Source: Rhodamnia argentea
Lineage: Eukaryota; Streptophyta; Magnoliopsida; Myrtales; Myrtaceae
Assembly: GCF_020921035.1 (NCBI RefSeq)
Contig: NC_063158.1
Location: forward strand, 7,732,001 to 7,796,000
Reading direction: 5' to 3'
DNA length: 64,000 bases
How positions within the stretch are numbered: position 1 is the first letter of the stretch; each line of letters begins with the position of its first letter. The notes below the pieces were generated by a model. The model was not told the origin of the DNA and did no database searches. It worked only from the letters and a program-made list of their open reading frames with translations. Shown here piece by piece: positions 22,599 through 36,800 of the stretch. Both the position numbers and the translations under genes were made by a program.

Positions 22599-25500
22599 TT
22601 ACTGCTGAGCACACTGTACTCGTGGCATTGAATGTTCATCATCATCGTCTTCATCCTCATCCTCAAAATAAGCCTCACGCTGACGGTGACGGTGCTGCCG
22701 TCTTGCCTCTTCCTCCATGTTGACATCATGTAATGTGGTCTCCTCACACTGGTCCACATTCAACAAAGTCCTGCCCTGCCTCGGCGGTAGGACTTTCTCC
22801 AGAGCCTGGCATTTCTCTGGGGACAGAACCCCCGAGTCCGGGAATTCTATATCAAAGTGTATGAAGAGTCGACCCTTCATGAAGGGCCTCTCGTGCTGAG
22901 GCATTCCCTCATCATTGATCACTTTGGATTGACCTGCAAAGCAAAAGGAAATTATTGAGCAATCAAAGCTGGTTCATTACAGACTTTGAATGCAAGATCA
23001 ATCATCAGGGCAAAATTTACCAGGCTTAATAATCTCTCCAGGGTTAGATTTGATGAGAAGCTGCCTGCCATCAAGATGGGTCTGGACAAATTGAAAACCG
23101 CAGAGTGCCTCAGCCAAACTTAGTTTATGCTCCACCTCAAGATCATCGAATTTCCTCTTGAACTTGGGATGCTCCTTTTCTTGCAAGACAAAAACAATAT
23201 CTCCAGTAATGGTGTCGGGCTGCAAAACAGGGATGGGAACTCGTGAGGTCTCATTTTTAAATTGCATATCAAGCAAAAATAAAGAAAAAACAAGGTGTTG
23301 CATCAAAAAACAAAAACTGAAACGGTCATGGGGGAAGACTATCTCAGTCCCCAATCCTATCAACCGTTAACCAACTTCTCCGAAAACTTAAATCATCGGA
23401 CAGCTACCACATTCTTGATACCCCAGCATCCAAGTTCAGCCAACCAAGCCAAAGGTAATACAGAGGAATACTAAATCAATTAATTCAACACAGAAGACAC
23501 ACTTAGAATATCAACATATTGAGATGACATACAGCTTCATCTGCTTGTCCATCAAACACAATTTTCTGGCCGTTCTTCATCCCCTTCTCAACATGCACCT
23601 CGAGCACCTTCTTCTCTTGGGACACCTTGCTTCCTTGGCATTGGCGGCACCTATCCTTCTCACTAATGACCTCACCTGTATCAACATGGGATAAAGTAAA
23701 GGGGTTAAGCATATACTTTTTTTTTGGCATTAAGGGTTAAATATAGGGATTTTTGTATACTACACAGAATGCATAACCCATTTGAAACACAACCCATCTT
23801 TATCACCATTGCTAATTGAAAGATTGACTGTCCATCCACTCGATGCTCATAGATGTGGGCTGTGTAAAAAATACGCCCATAGGCTGGATAACTACAAGCA
23901 GTCCTATATGACAATTTGGAAAAGGGAATGATTGCAATAATCAAACTGAGTGCAGATTTCTTGCCTGTGCCTCCACATTCAGGACAGACATGTTGCATTT
24001 GTTGAATCATTCCCATTCCAATGTGGCGTGTCGTGACCTTCATTCCTGTACCTTGGCATCCATAACATCGGCTAGTGGCTCCACTTTTGGAACCTTTCCT
24101 GAAAGGGGAAAGCTTGTTAAATCTCAAGCAGACTAAACATCCCATTAAACATTACCAAATGACTCTAAGGATTAAAAAATAGTAGCCAGAATCCTTTTTT
24201 TCTCCTCCAGTTGTCTAACAACACTAAGCTGCACAAGTATTCTTTTTGGGATGATAGGTGGGGAGGAGAAAAAAAAAAAAAAACTAGAACCTACCTTGGC
24301 AATCGGTTCCGATTTCTGGAACCAAATCGGCTGGTGTTGGAGTAAAGCCGGGAATTAACTCTACCACTTATTACTACTTTAAACAAACCCTTTAGTAATA
24401 TAATCATAATTCTATGATAACATGTCAAGTCAACAACCTTTAGGGTGATTAAAGCATTGACGTCAAATCTAGGCCGCACAAGTTTTAATTCCCATGTCCA
24501 ACATATCTATTTTTCTTTAAAGAAAATAAAAATAGGTTAAAATTCAATTTAAAACTAATTCTACCCGAGAATTGACAGTTAACGATATAAAACCAGAATT
24601 GAATCAATCAAGGCCGGTTTCGCATTTTTCACCCATGAAACTAGCTGGTCCCCCAGTGAACTGGCATGAAACTGGTCAGGTTAAGGCCAATTCGGTCAGA
24701 TTTCAAAATTGAACTGGGATGGTTGCTCGTTTTGTATTTTTATTTTATTCTTACAGAGTATCACCATCTCCAAGAGGTTCTATCCTCATCACTCATTCTT
24801 AAGGCATTCCATGAACTCAGATTCCACGAGTATAGACCCAGTATTTAGTTGTAAGAAGATCACATGCAGCTGAAATAGTAAAATTTCAGACAAAGTGCTT
24901 AGTCTACAGATTAAAGAGAGTGTAGTAAATAGATCCGATGGTTAATGGTCGGAAACTCTTTTCATAAGTTTCAACCAGGAACCAACTCTTTTCCCACATT
25001 TGCAGATGCAATCCAGGCCTTCAAACTTTAGATCTAGTGAAAGGAGTCAATAATAGAGACATACCCTTTGCATTTGGGGCACAATATGTTCCTGGAAAGA
25101 GAAACTTTCTTCATAGTCCCATTGTACAAGTCCTCCAAAGAAACTCTCATAGGATGCACCACGTCCTCCCCTCGTTTCTGCCTTCTCCTTCTAGAACTAC
25201 TAGCACCTGACATAAAAATTGTCAAATCATCCATCAAAACAATTCCCCAAATAAAAGCAAAAATCCAGAGGCATAATTTCTTCAGAAAGAGCTTCAGCTT
25301 AGTTCACTCACCACCAAATCGTCCACCAAATCCTCCACCAAAGAAAGAGTCTCCATGGAAGAACGATTCAAATATATCAAATGGATCATGACCAGCACTA
25401 CCCCCTCCTACTCCCTCTTTAAGAGCATCTTCGCCATATTGGTCATACATTTCTCTTTTCTCTGGATCACTAAGAACTTCATAAGCTTGAGCCAACTCCT

Positions 25501-26659
25501 TGAACTACTCCATATTAGCAAAGAAAAACAGAAATGAATGGTAATAAATGAATCTTCCATAAAAGTGCAAGTTACTTCCAGTCCTCCACTTTAAAAAGTA
25601 ATTCCGCCACTACAATGCTACCATCAAATACCACCTTAAAGCACTCACAAAATGCATACAGATTACTGTCCCGCTGTACTACAAGTAAATCCAGTAAAAC
25701 TTCTATTCCAACATGTGTGAATCTGTCATGATCACTTTTTATGGATGGCAATTATTGGACATTAGCACCTTTCAAATGGTTGGAGAAAAAAAAAATTTCC
25801 CTCGAATTGATGAAAGTTCTGAATATCAGATAGGACTAAAGAGATATCCACCAAAGGAAACCTAAAACATCTAACATTTTCCTTCTTGAATAAAGATAGG
25901 AAATCCATTATTCTATGTGGAAATATAGCTATTCAATTCTTTCTTTCTTTCACCTTCTCTATTTCTCTCTTTTTGTTTGGTTTATGTTATTCAAGTTCTC
26001 TAACTTTCTTCCGGTTTCAGATGAGCAGATGTGACCATAGAAGACATTGGCAATAAGGATATTGTGGATGTGACAGAAACCTAAGCATTTGCAAGTTTAA
26101 CTTGTAAACCCTTTTGAGTTGATCATGTTCCACAGATAAGCATCTTCATGGTTAAATTTGCTTAATTAATTATGATGTTTGTGAAATGTGTTTTCAGATG
26201 CACTTTCTTCTATATTGAATGGGAGAATATTGAAAACCTTTCAGTTTCTGTTGGTCCTGAGAGAGAGATTATCCATTCGTTTATTGGGTAAAGACCTAAA
26301 TTTTATTGTGGGGAGGGGGAAAAAGAGAGGGGGGAGGGGGTTGGGTGGGTAGTCATGCGTACTCTATGGAGCGAGATTGGTCAATTTTGCATGAAGAGAC
26401 TGTTTCAAAACACCTCCCTAGTGAGAGCTTGTGGGCAAGGGGCTAAAGATTTTCAGACATAAAAAACCATACGTGAGTATCATAAAGATATGACAAACAA
26501 GCTATTTACCTTTTCAGGATCACCGCCTTTGTCAGGATGATTCTTTATGGCACTTTTTCGATATGCCTTCTTAAGTTCATCTTGACTGGCATTTCTTGGG
26601 ACGCCAAGTACTTCGTAGTATTTGGTGTTATCACTCTTCCTTGAAGCACGCCCAAACAT
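22599..26659 (-). CDS. DnaJ class A (type I Hsp40) co-chaperone, farnesylated type
   Basis: Seven exons on the minus strand: 26659-26510, 25504-25312, 25206-25065, 24098-23965, 23675-23533, 23219-23021 and 22933-22599, giving 431 residues. The J domain is at the N-terminus with HPD at 41-43. A Gly/Phe-rich linker follows ([12 protein letters not shown]), then a four-repeat cysteine zinc finger ([30 protein letters not shown]). After that come the client-binding C-terminal domains, an acidic run (DEDEDDDD) and the C-terminal CAQQ. A CaaX box there means farnesylation in plant ANJ1/ATJ3-type proteins. The family stimulates cytosolic Hsp70 ATPase and delivers clients; ATJ3 relatives act in heat tolerance and flowering. 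Intron 4 uses a GC donor (23964-23963) instead of GT; frame and conserved residues require this. About 0.9 kb upstream is transcribed-looking leader, likely with a 5' UTR intron. Confidence 0.95.
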
Positions 26660-28000
26660 GATTATATCACTTTATAAACACCAATCTGGAAGCAGATACA
26701 CTCAAATTTGTTACCAGAGGCCTTAATCTATCTTCTCAAAAGGAAAGTTAACATGGACAAATCTAATTCTCAGAGAATGATTACAACTTTTAAGCAAACA
26801 ATCAGCAATGCTTTGCCACCAAGTGCACCTTGCCCATATTAATGTTCATTAACCATTCTGATTAACGCGCTCCATGTGATACTAACCAAAAATCACTTGT
26901 AGTCCCAAATAAACTAACAAAAGATCATTTATTCAGGTAACTCTATCTCACATTACATGTTCTCAAAATTATTAACCACACCCAAAATTAAATTCATCAT
27001 TTTGTTAATAAAAGAACAAGCAAAAAAAGATTCTAAGCTTCACGCGCCCGATAGATAAAGGAAATCTTCAAAGGAAACGGGCATAAAGTTGTCCCAGCTC
27101 GCAGTCGCATTTGCTTGCTCATTTATAAATAAGCTTCTTCTCTCTGGTTCAACTTCAATCCTCCATAGTTAAAATTCACAGTGAAGAAACAGAACAGGCA
27201 TTAGCTTCTTCACTTCCCTATTCTCCTCCTTGACTGACCCTTAGCATCTTGTACCCAATAGATGTCAGCATACAAAACGTTGTACAAGCTTCAAAATGGT
27301 CAGTAACCTCAGCAACTCCATCCACTAGTTTACACCCACCAAAGTAGCTCCGTGAAACACCAAGAGCTGCCCTACCTAGCGAATCCTCTCACACGCCACC
27401 AAGATCAGGGACTACTCGAAGCGTTCAAGTTCCATATACCGCCGGTAAATCATACAATCTACATATTATCTTTTCCCGGAAGCAGAAACCAGAACGTTCC
27501 TCTGAATAATTTGAATTCATCAAGCGAAGACTAAACAACCACAGCCTCGACATATACAGCCCCAACGCCTGATTCCACCAAAGAAGGAGGCAATCGACCA
27601 TGCGCAACCTCGAAAAAAAAAAAAAAAACCAAAACCAAAACCAACCTTCACGCGCAACTAAAACCACAAGTGATCGCGATCGAACGATTCTACGGACGAA
27701 CCAAACAAAGCACAGAGAGATCCACACCTGGACGACCAGTAGGTTGACTAAGACAGGGAGAGACGCTCACACGGATTCTGCAAGGTGAGAGAAAGCGAGG
27801 GAGGCAGTTTTATAGAGAGAGAGTGTGAGAGGCAGAGGCAGAGGCAGAGGAAGAGGAAGAGTCTTTGCTTACCTTCCTCGAAGGTCGAAGCCTATCGGGG
27901 ATACAGAGGGAGAGAAGCGTCATTTACTAGTGGCGGATTACCTCCCGTAAGAAGTTTCCCTTTCTTTTTCTTTTCCCTTTTTTTTAAGTAAGGCGGTGCC
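26660..28000 (-). promoter_or_regulatory. Leader and promoter region of the DnaJ gene
   Basis: The sequence just above the start codon has a 3' splice-like CCAG at about 26684, consistent with an intron in the 5' leader, as is common in this gene family. The CT-rich stretch (GA-rich on the plus strand) near 27800-27860 may mark the core promoter. These are inferences; I see no clean TATA box. Confidence 0.35.
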
Positions 28001-30871
28001 TACCAATAAAGAAAAGTAGTTTTTGAATTCGGATTGGCGAGCGTTTGTTGTGATATTTACGGTTCAGTACACACTAAAAAGCAATTTTAGTTGCCCGTAT
28101 ATTGTTTTATTTTGGCTTTACATGATCTGAGTGCATTCAAAATATTTCTTGCTTACTGCAGAAAGGACTCATAAATAATCTTTCGCGCGTAAAATTAAGT
28201 TGTTGAGTTTCATGGTCGATTAATAGCACATCCTTTAACTCAAAAAGGTTCCGTTCAAATTTATCAAATAAATTGCGAGTATCCGGCCATGAAATTGAAA
28301 GGTTAGTGACAAATCGGGTCAATTACAAAAAAGAATCATAAACTTGTCTCAATTCAGTTTTAGATTTTTTTTTTTATTGATTGAGTCTTAAGCCTTTTAT
28401 AATTGTGTCAATCCAGTTCATTTTGCCGGTCAATGATGATGTGGATATTTTTAAATATATTTTTTTTTTTTTTTCTTCTTTCTTTCTTCTTACTCCAACT
28501 GTGGCCGACGAGAGCCACGTCGGCCATGTTAGGAATAGGAAGGAAAAAATAGAAAGAAAAAATTATAATATATACATAACAAACTATTATTAGAAATTGT
28601 ACTCGTGAGCTAGCACGGACTAGTAAAGTAGACTTTAATTATTTTTACTCCACTTATTTGGGCTGAAAAGTTGATTTGCGTCAAAATACTCTTTTTGCAA
28701 AGAGAACGAAAGGATAAAAGCAATTTACCAAGTCCGAGAAGAGAAATATTTCCGAAATCTGAACTAAAGCTTCTAAAGTTCTATCCGAAAATCGGACCAA
28801 TTTGCTCTCAAAACCTGTTCGGTTCCAGCTTCCTGTCGAAACCATGTCGTTCCCGATTTCAAGCAAAAAAATACTAGAAAATCAGATCGATTTCAGAAGT
28901 CTTAAAACCTTAATTTTTCTCTTGGCATCTTTTTTTTTCCTCTCGTTTTCTCTGTTTTCTTCAACCTCACTCGGACATTTTACGACTCTCTTGCGCTCGC
29001 GACTCGCCTTCTATTGTGCTCGCTTGCAGCTCACCCTCACTCATTCGAGCCTCACAACGCTCATTCGTTCTTGACTTGCCTTCGCTTGGCCTCGTTCATC
29101 TTTTACTTTAACTCGTTTTGTTGCTCATACTATGTTGCTGTAGATAATGAAACCAAAAAAGGATCATAAGGAAAATAGTCTTTCGAATAGATTCTAAAAC
29201 CAGACCAAAAAAAACAGAGTAGTCAATGTTCTTATTTGGGATTTTATCTATTGTACATCTTTATTTATTATAATTCAAAAAATTAGGGACCGATTTTAAC
29301 AAGGTATGTTCTAAGTTCTATGTTCCAAATTTGGAATCTACCCACCCTCGAACCAATTGTTACTAATTCTTACTTATGTCTCCCTCTTAATCCTGCAAAA
29401 AAAGACAATCAAATCTCAGCCATTATATTCCAAATCCAAAAGGTCAAATAAAATATCATCTATAACGAAAGGTAACCGGGGAAATCCTGCTTTTTTCACC
29501 GAGAAACAATCTCACTGAGGTTGAATAACATCGAAACAGGGATGCTCTTAGCTCCATACTTGCAGCCCTGCACCCCCAATTCACACTGATGCTTGGCTTG
29601 ACAATTTGCCGGAATTTGTCGCTGAATCGCACACTTATATTGTGAAATGTTTCAATGACTTTAATCGGACAGAACATCAATCTCTCTTCATTCCACCAAT
29701 CAATGCGGAATCTATTTGGTATATTGGAGTGGCTTGGGAGTAAAAGATTTTACCTGGCATTTAGGATGCTTTTTATTTGCATTCACGCCTTTTGGAAAGA
29801 GCCACAAGACAATCGGACCAGACAGTTGCAGGTAGCTTGACCGCCTTACCCGTATGAAAGATCTCCTTCTGCCAATAGCTACTTGAATCAAGGTGTCACA
29901 AAAGGAGGAGATGAAGGGGAAAAACCACATTTCCACCAAAAAAAAAAAATTATCATATTAATATCTCCGGATCGCTTGGAATTGCCCTAAATGAGAGTGA
30001 AGCATGAGTTCACTAAGCAAGCTCCAAAACTATCACGATTGACCGAGAAACGGAGAGACTATAATGCCTGTTATATCACAACAAAACCTCATGCAATAGA
30101 CAGTAGTTCCTCGATCACAAATTCTTTACACAGTGCAACAGATATAACATCTGCAACTACAAACTGATCAGTGCTTCGTACCAGCCATTAAGACTTCGTC
30201 CAAAATCAGCAGGCTTGAGGAATTTTGCGTTGTATTGGCCAAAGTACCAGGACAGTCTCAGTCAAGAGTTCTCTAATTTGATGACAGCAAACAAAGTCCC
30301 TGCTTTGATGCTCAGTTGCATTCCTGTTTCTCTACCAAAAAGGGGCATAAACAAATGCAAAATCCATCATTGGAAATTATGGAAAAGAGATGCTGTCAAT
30401 GCATAGCCAACAAATCGACTACTGTAGTTAATCATGACATATTTTACAAAAATGGCATGAAGAACAAGATTCCTTCCCACAGGTACCGAAATTTAACTTA
30501 TACAATGTCATATACACTTTAATTTGACAAAATAAATGCCCGAGCGAATCACAAAAAGGGGAAAAAAATCATGGAAAAGAAAGCTGGGGGTTTGAATATA
30601 TGACTTGCCACAAGTGGAAGTTTTGTTGACGTGGAGAAACAAATTTCGGATTGCATCTGTGCAAAATAATGACGCCACAAGTCTTGCTGATGCTCGACCA
30701 GCTCAGTGGCAGCGTGTTTCTGATTGTCCACATATCCACTTAAAAGAATGAAAGCCAATTTGGAGAAGAGAACCGCTTGGACTCCTGAGTCCCCTCTCAC
30801 TCCATCATTCGTTCACTGACTTTACATTCGTGGATGTGAATCTCAACTTATCCATCTTCTCACGAGGAAAT
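28001..30871. other. Intergenic region between the DnaJ and FEI-type genes
   Basis: No gene is recognised. Around 28320-28540 is a stretch like the left arm of an inverted-repeat element ('CAATTCAGTTTTAGATTT', long T run, then a short GC-rich 'GGCCGACGAGAGCCACGTCGGCC' type segment). No right arm was found. The right end of the region is the 3' flank of the receptor kinase gene. Confidence 0.4.
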
Positions 30872-33800
30872 TCAATCAGAGTTGGAATCATATAAATCAC
30901 TTGGGCAAGGGGTCATGACCTCAGACTCAAGTAACTGGAGCACCCTGTGCATGGTTGGCCTATCCTCTGGGCCAGATGAGACACAGTGAATTGCGATCCC
31001 AAGCAGAGCATCAAGACTTTCCATCTGCACACCCTCACACTGTGGATCGACAATCTCTCGTTGCCTATTTTCCGTGAGGAGGAAGTTTAACTGCCAAGAA
31101 AAATGAATGAGTATTATGGCTATACTTATCATAATCACACACACGCATGCATGTAGAACACAAGCACGTGTATTGACATCAATCCGGGTGGTTTCTAGAA
31201 GCATTGAAATTAGTTACTCCGAAAGACCTGAAGGACTTTAGATCTCAGACGAGAAGTGTATTCCAATGAGCTATCATAAGAAAAGGGCATCCAGCTTTCA
31301 CTTATTTAATTTATGGGACTAGAGGATCCTGAAAGTTTTGAGGAGGAAAGGAGAAAGCTAAACATCCAGATAAAGTTGATTCTTCTCTGCAGATATGAAC
31401 AAAAATTCAGGTCTCCAAGAGAAACCAGATCAGGTAACAAACACTAATAGTCCCAATATGCCACAAAATTCCAGTAAAGCTACCATAGCATGCAAAAGGA
31501 TCTTAGTAGTGTTCCTCTTCATTTACTAACAATTACAGTTACTCACATTGAACATCTTGTCATAATGGGGAGAAGTGAAGCAAACATATTATACACTCAG
31601 CGGAGAGCATCAAATATAGATTTCCATGGTTTATTGACAATGGTTGATTCAATGCGTGTGACGACACAAAGCTCTTTGCTATGCCTCAAAAGTTTTATAC
31701 ACCAAATAGCACACCCAGAGAACATCCTTGCATAATTCTTAAAAAGAAACAAGAGATCCATGGGGAGTGAACTTCCTGTGTTCAGTAGCATATCCTTCAA
31801 CTTATCTTCAGAAAAATTGCAGTTACTCATTTCAATCTCATTGTCCATGTCTCAACTAGAATCCTATGCAACAATTCAAGAGAAAGAGCCAGCAGAATGA
31901 CCATCACTTTATACTTACCCAGCCAACAATGTTAAGCCCTTTCTCTATTAGTGTAGCATCAGTCGGTCGCTTTCCACTCAGTACTTCTAGCACCAGGACT
32001 CCAAAACTATAAACGTCACTCTTTTCAGTTGCTCTACCACTGTGCATATACTCTGCATACGCAGTAGTCAAGGAATTCAGGAAAGGTTAAAGTTGATAAC
32101 CTTAGTATGAAAGAAATAAGCCACACCAGAAGGATCCCCCTGAGAGAGTTAACCTACAGACTAAGACTAAACCATAATTAACAACACAGTCCACAACTTA
32201 CTGGATTCTATTATGAGAAGTATGAATCAACATAAAACTACGAGTAATCACATCTCTTGGTGCATCTACTCTGGTGCCGATTCCGTTTTGGCCCTTGTAG
32301 TCTTGTCACTTGACACATGGTAAAACTTATCTTCACAAAATTGGAGACCATCAGCGGTCCAATCACACTCAAAAAGTATGACAGAACCAAAATGGATACA
32401 ACAGGACTGGGGACTAACCTAGAAAGGCATGCACTTCAAGGACTAAATGGCAATATTTTCCTGCTGAAGGCTATTGCAACTATAACCATTGTCTTACAGT
32501 TGGCTGATTCATTCCCTTGCAATTCATTATGTTACAGGTTGTACTCTCACTGCCCCATTCAATGGATTTCATGTACTTATTGGAAATGACTAAAAAAGGC
32601 CAAAAGATAAGAGTGTAGGGGTGAAATATCACAATGATGGGCGAAACTATTATAACATACCATTTTGCTGAAACGTTAAGTGAACTTCTAAAACCATAGA
32701 GTCTTGTTCGACCACAATGCTTTCAGTCAGAGCTACCATCAAGGTCTATTTAGTCAGTTAGCCTCCTCATATTAACTGCTTCTATTCACTTTGTCAGTTT
32801 GGCTCCAAGAGAACCCAATGATTAAGACGATATCGATGCCTTGAATGCTTTCTTGGTCGATTATTTTGGTTGACTACAAAAGCGTTCAGTTATTAGGTCA
32901 CTTCCCTCATTTTAAGGCAACTGCATGATCACTATCCAAGAATGACATGCTTTGAGCAGCAAAGAGAGAAATTCGCTTACAGTAATAGCACCAAATGAAA
33001 GGACCGTGCCTTTCAAATAGCAGAGTCAAGGTATCTAACAGCTAGACAATTTAAGACTGGCAAGTAGAATGTCCTTTAATGCAGCTATTCATGGTTAGAT
33101 ATTACATTCTTACCTGGTGCTAGGTAACCAAATGTTCCAGCAACAATGGTTGTAATATGAGACTCCTCATCCTCCAATAATTTAGCAAGTCCAAAGTCAG
33201 ATACTCGTGCCTCCAAATTACCATCAAGCAAAATGTTGCTCGACTTTATGTCACGGTGAATGATTCTTGGGGAGCAATCGTGGTGCAGATAAGCAAGTCC
33301 TTTAGCTGCTCCTACAATGATATTACAACGTGTCTCCCAGTCTAATTGCTCTGATCTTTCTGCATAAGCAAGCATGTCAAGTACAATTTTTTTTTTTTTT
33401 GGGGTCATAAGCACATCAAGTACTTGAAAAGTCCCATTTACCCAATAAATGAGCAGCTGCACACGATGCTTATGCTAAACTAAACTATAGTTTACAGGAC
33501 AATAATGAGGCTATATGTTATCCATTTAACAGAAGATATTACAACAGCTCTTTCTATTGCCATACAAAAATAAGAGTATGCTGACGCACCGACAACTAAG
33601 ATACAATCTCTGGCCTAAAATAGATCCCCCTCACTCACCCTGCTCTTTCCATCTCCTTCTATACTACAACCAATAAAAACAGAGGTGCTACTGATCAGCT
33701 TCATGCCTTAATCAGAAGGTAATACCATATTCAGCAAGTCAAGGCACATCACATCATCAATAAGCATTTCCTGCCTACTAGACTAATATAATAGCAAAAC

Positions 33801-36800
33801 CAATAGTGTTATTTATGTGAGACACAATGCACAGAAATTGAGTGCCACTAGTACACAAAAAGCAGAAGTGACGTTGTGAATGTGATGCACTGCAGCTTTC
33901 TGTAAAGAGAATGTAGAAAGAGATAAGTACTCACCATGTAGTGCTTCATCAAGGCTACCACCAGGTAAGAAGTCATAAATCAGTAATTTTGCTGTAGGAG
34001 AATTACAATATCCCCTTAAATTCACCAAGTGCCGATGTTTTATGCTTCCAAGAATCTCAAGCTCCCTTTCGAAGAAGCGGTCAAATCCTTCATTGATTTT
34101 GACAATTTTTTTCAACGCAAACACGTTACCATCATCCATTGCAAGCCTGTACACTGTTCCAAAACCCCCACAACCTATTATGTGTTCCTCGTTCAGTGTC
34201 TCCAATTTTCTTATAATGTCTTTCGAGGAATATGGCAAGTCTCCATGAAACATGACAACTGACGCACCTGAAGCAGCAGGATTATGTTTGAGATTACAAA
34301 GGTCATCAGTGGAATAGCAAAATAAAAGATGCTCAATAAACATCTTGAATTTTTTGTAACAGTACGCACCACCATTTATATTTATAGCAAAACCTTTGGT
34401 GTCATTTTTGCCAAATTTCTTGTACAGAAAACAACCCCAGAAACACATCAGGGCCACCAAAAGCAGTGCACCCACAGTGGCAGATGCACTTATAAGCAGT
34501 CGGCCAGAGTTCTTCTTTACACCTAGATTTTGGCCTGAAAGACATAAAACATCTGACGTAAAAAGTAGAATACATTCAACTTTCAGAAGTTCCAATCAGC
34601 ACATCCAGCAATACCTGAAGCAGGAGACTGGGAATTTGTAGAAGGTCCTCCATTACATGCCGCATTGATTTGTTTTCCGCACAGACCCTTGTTACCTGCA
34701 AAGCTGCAAAAGTGTTTCTCGTCAACCAGTAAACTGCAGCAGAATGCTGTAGATTACCATTAAAAGAAAAGGAACAGATATGAAAGATCATTTGACTGCA
34801 GAGGTAGGTACTTACGAGCTTTCTGGAAAGTTGCTGAGTACACCATCAGATGGAATTGCTCCAACAAGAAAATTAGCAGACACATTGCTTCACAAGTTCA
34901 CATACAATCAAATCATAACGAGAATGTTAGAGTGACATTTTTCAATAAATTATGATCAAACTTCTATTGTCTACTGTCAACAACAAACTCACAAGGTAAC
35001 AAGTTTATTCAGCTTTCCAATAGAAGGCGGGATCAAGCCGCTAAGAGAGTTGCCTGAGATATCCCTGAAAAGTCAAAGAGAGAACTAAATAATCCAAGAG
35101 AGAAGAACTATTGGCACATTTTAGATGACTCGCACGCTCTCTCCCTCTCTTTTGGGGGTGAGTAAAAAGACAGTTGCACAGAGCTCAGGCCCATTGCTAA
35201 TAAATTCACCTACAAGATCCTCAATAAGGAGAACAAATAACTCACAGATTTCGTAGATTGGAAAGATTTCCCAACTCACTGGGTATTAGACCACTTAAGT
35301 AGTTACCCTGCAGAAAACTGCCAAAAAGAAAAGCTTTCTTGAACATTAACTGGACATAAGCAGGATAGTACTCGAAAAAACTTCCACCACACATGCAGGA
35401 TGACAAAGAATTTCATTTAATACAATTCTGCAATGTGTCAACAGCGGCTTGAAAAGAAGTCCCATCTCTGTAAAAGAATCAAAATGAAAAGCCAAGAATA
35501 TCCAGATTCTATTATAAAAACAAAAAAGGGGAACAAAAAAACACAGCCATCCTGCAAATGATGAGCCATTTCAATCCCTAGAGAATCCAAGCTAGAACTT
35601 ACATTCCCTGCAACTCTGTGCAGTTTCCCAACTCAGAAGGAATTGCCCCATAAAAGTTGTTGTCATGAAGAGATCTTTAGCAAAATACACATAAGAAGCA
35701 TTAGATGTATAGGAGTAGAAAAAGAGATGAAAAAGCCGAAGGAAATTCACGATACATACAGAATTCTCAAGTGCTCAAGCTTCCCAAGGTCAGGTGAAAT
35801 GGATCCACTCAATTTGTGATAAGAAAGACTCCTGTGATCAACATAAGGGAAGTTTTTAGGAAATTTACTTTTGCTTGATTCAATCTTTTTGAAGCATACA
35901 TATTTAATTTCCTAAAGAAAGGAGAGATAGGTAAGGACAATTTATTATGCCATCGACGCACTAATAAATCTTAAGGACTGGTTTAAGGTAACCCAATAGA
36001 AAAATGAGGCAGGTTTCATTTCTTTGAGATGGCACCAATGGGAGACCAAACCATATGACTAAATGCATCCTGGGAATCCCATCATCTCCGCCAGATATGC
36101 ATGCGGAGGAATCATGTTTAACTTAATGGCTACTGGCAAATTCCAGACGGTATGTCATCCAATCTCAACCTATTTCTAGTTAAGCAAAGTTCAGCCTAAA
36201 TAGTAAACCTTTTCAGGTTATGGCAGTGCCCTAAAAGCAAAACTGTTTGAACCACCACAAACCTTCTTATTAGGGAACAGAACCTCAAAATGATCACCCG
36301 CAAGCTGTGCATCCCAATACCGCGCAATATTCCGAAAACACCAAAGACTAACACTGCCAAGCCTTACCCTGATTGGCATCATCTACAGCTATCTCACTCG
36401 ATTTTTTATAAAGTCCTCAATGAGATATAAACATTGAAAGTGTTTTCTCATAATCTCCTTACACATCCAATTAAGGTCCCAAATAGCCTTGCGTATACAA
36501 GATATAAAGGATATTTTTGAGTTTTGACAGAGTCGTAACTTTAGTAGAGACCCTTACACTTGGCTACCATTTTCAGGCTATATTGACCATCAGTTTCAAC
36601 TCCTTTTGTCTTTACTCTTGTATTAGACAAGCTCATGAGTTTTAGGAGGATCTGTTGGGGGTTTTCACTCAAACTATAGTATGTGAACTACTAATATTTT
36701 AACACTATACAGAGTGGTAGGTAATACTCCATCATTTCTGAGTAGTGTATATAGGCGGAGGAATCTTGTAGTTGCTTCTTCAATTAAACTTTGAGATAGC

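Noticed and set aside
33390-33402. Long T run that might be a frameshift in the receptor kinase
   Set aside because: It lies in the intron before the exon 33359-33114; the spliced frame is intact.
34816-35831. Regularly spaced similar units that might suggest a repeat array
   Set aside because: They are LRR exons of 72 bases with variable introns, not a CRISPR or satellite array.
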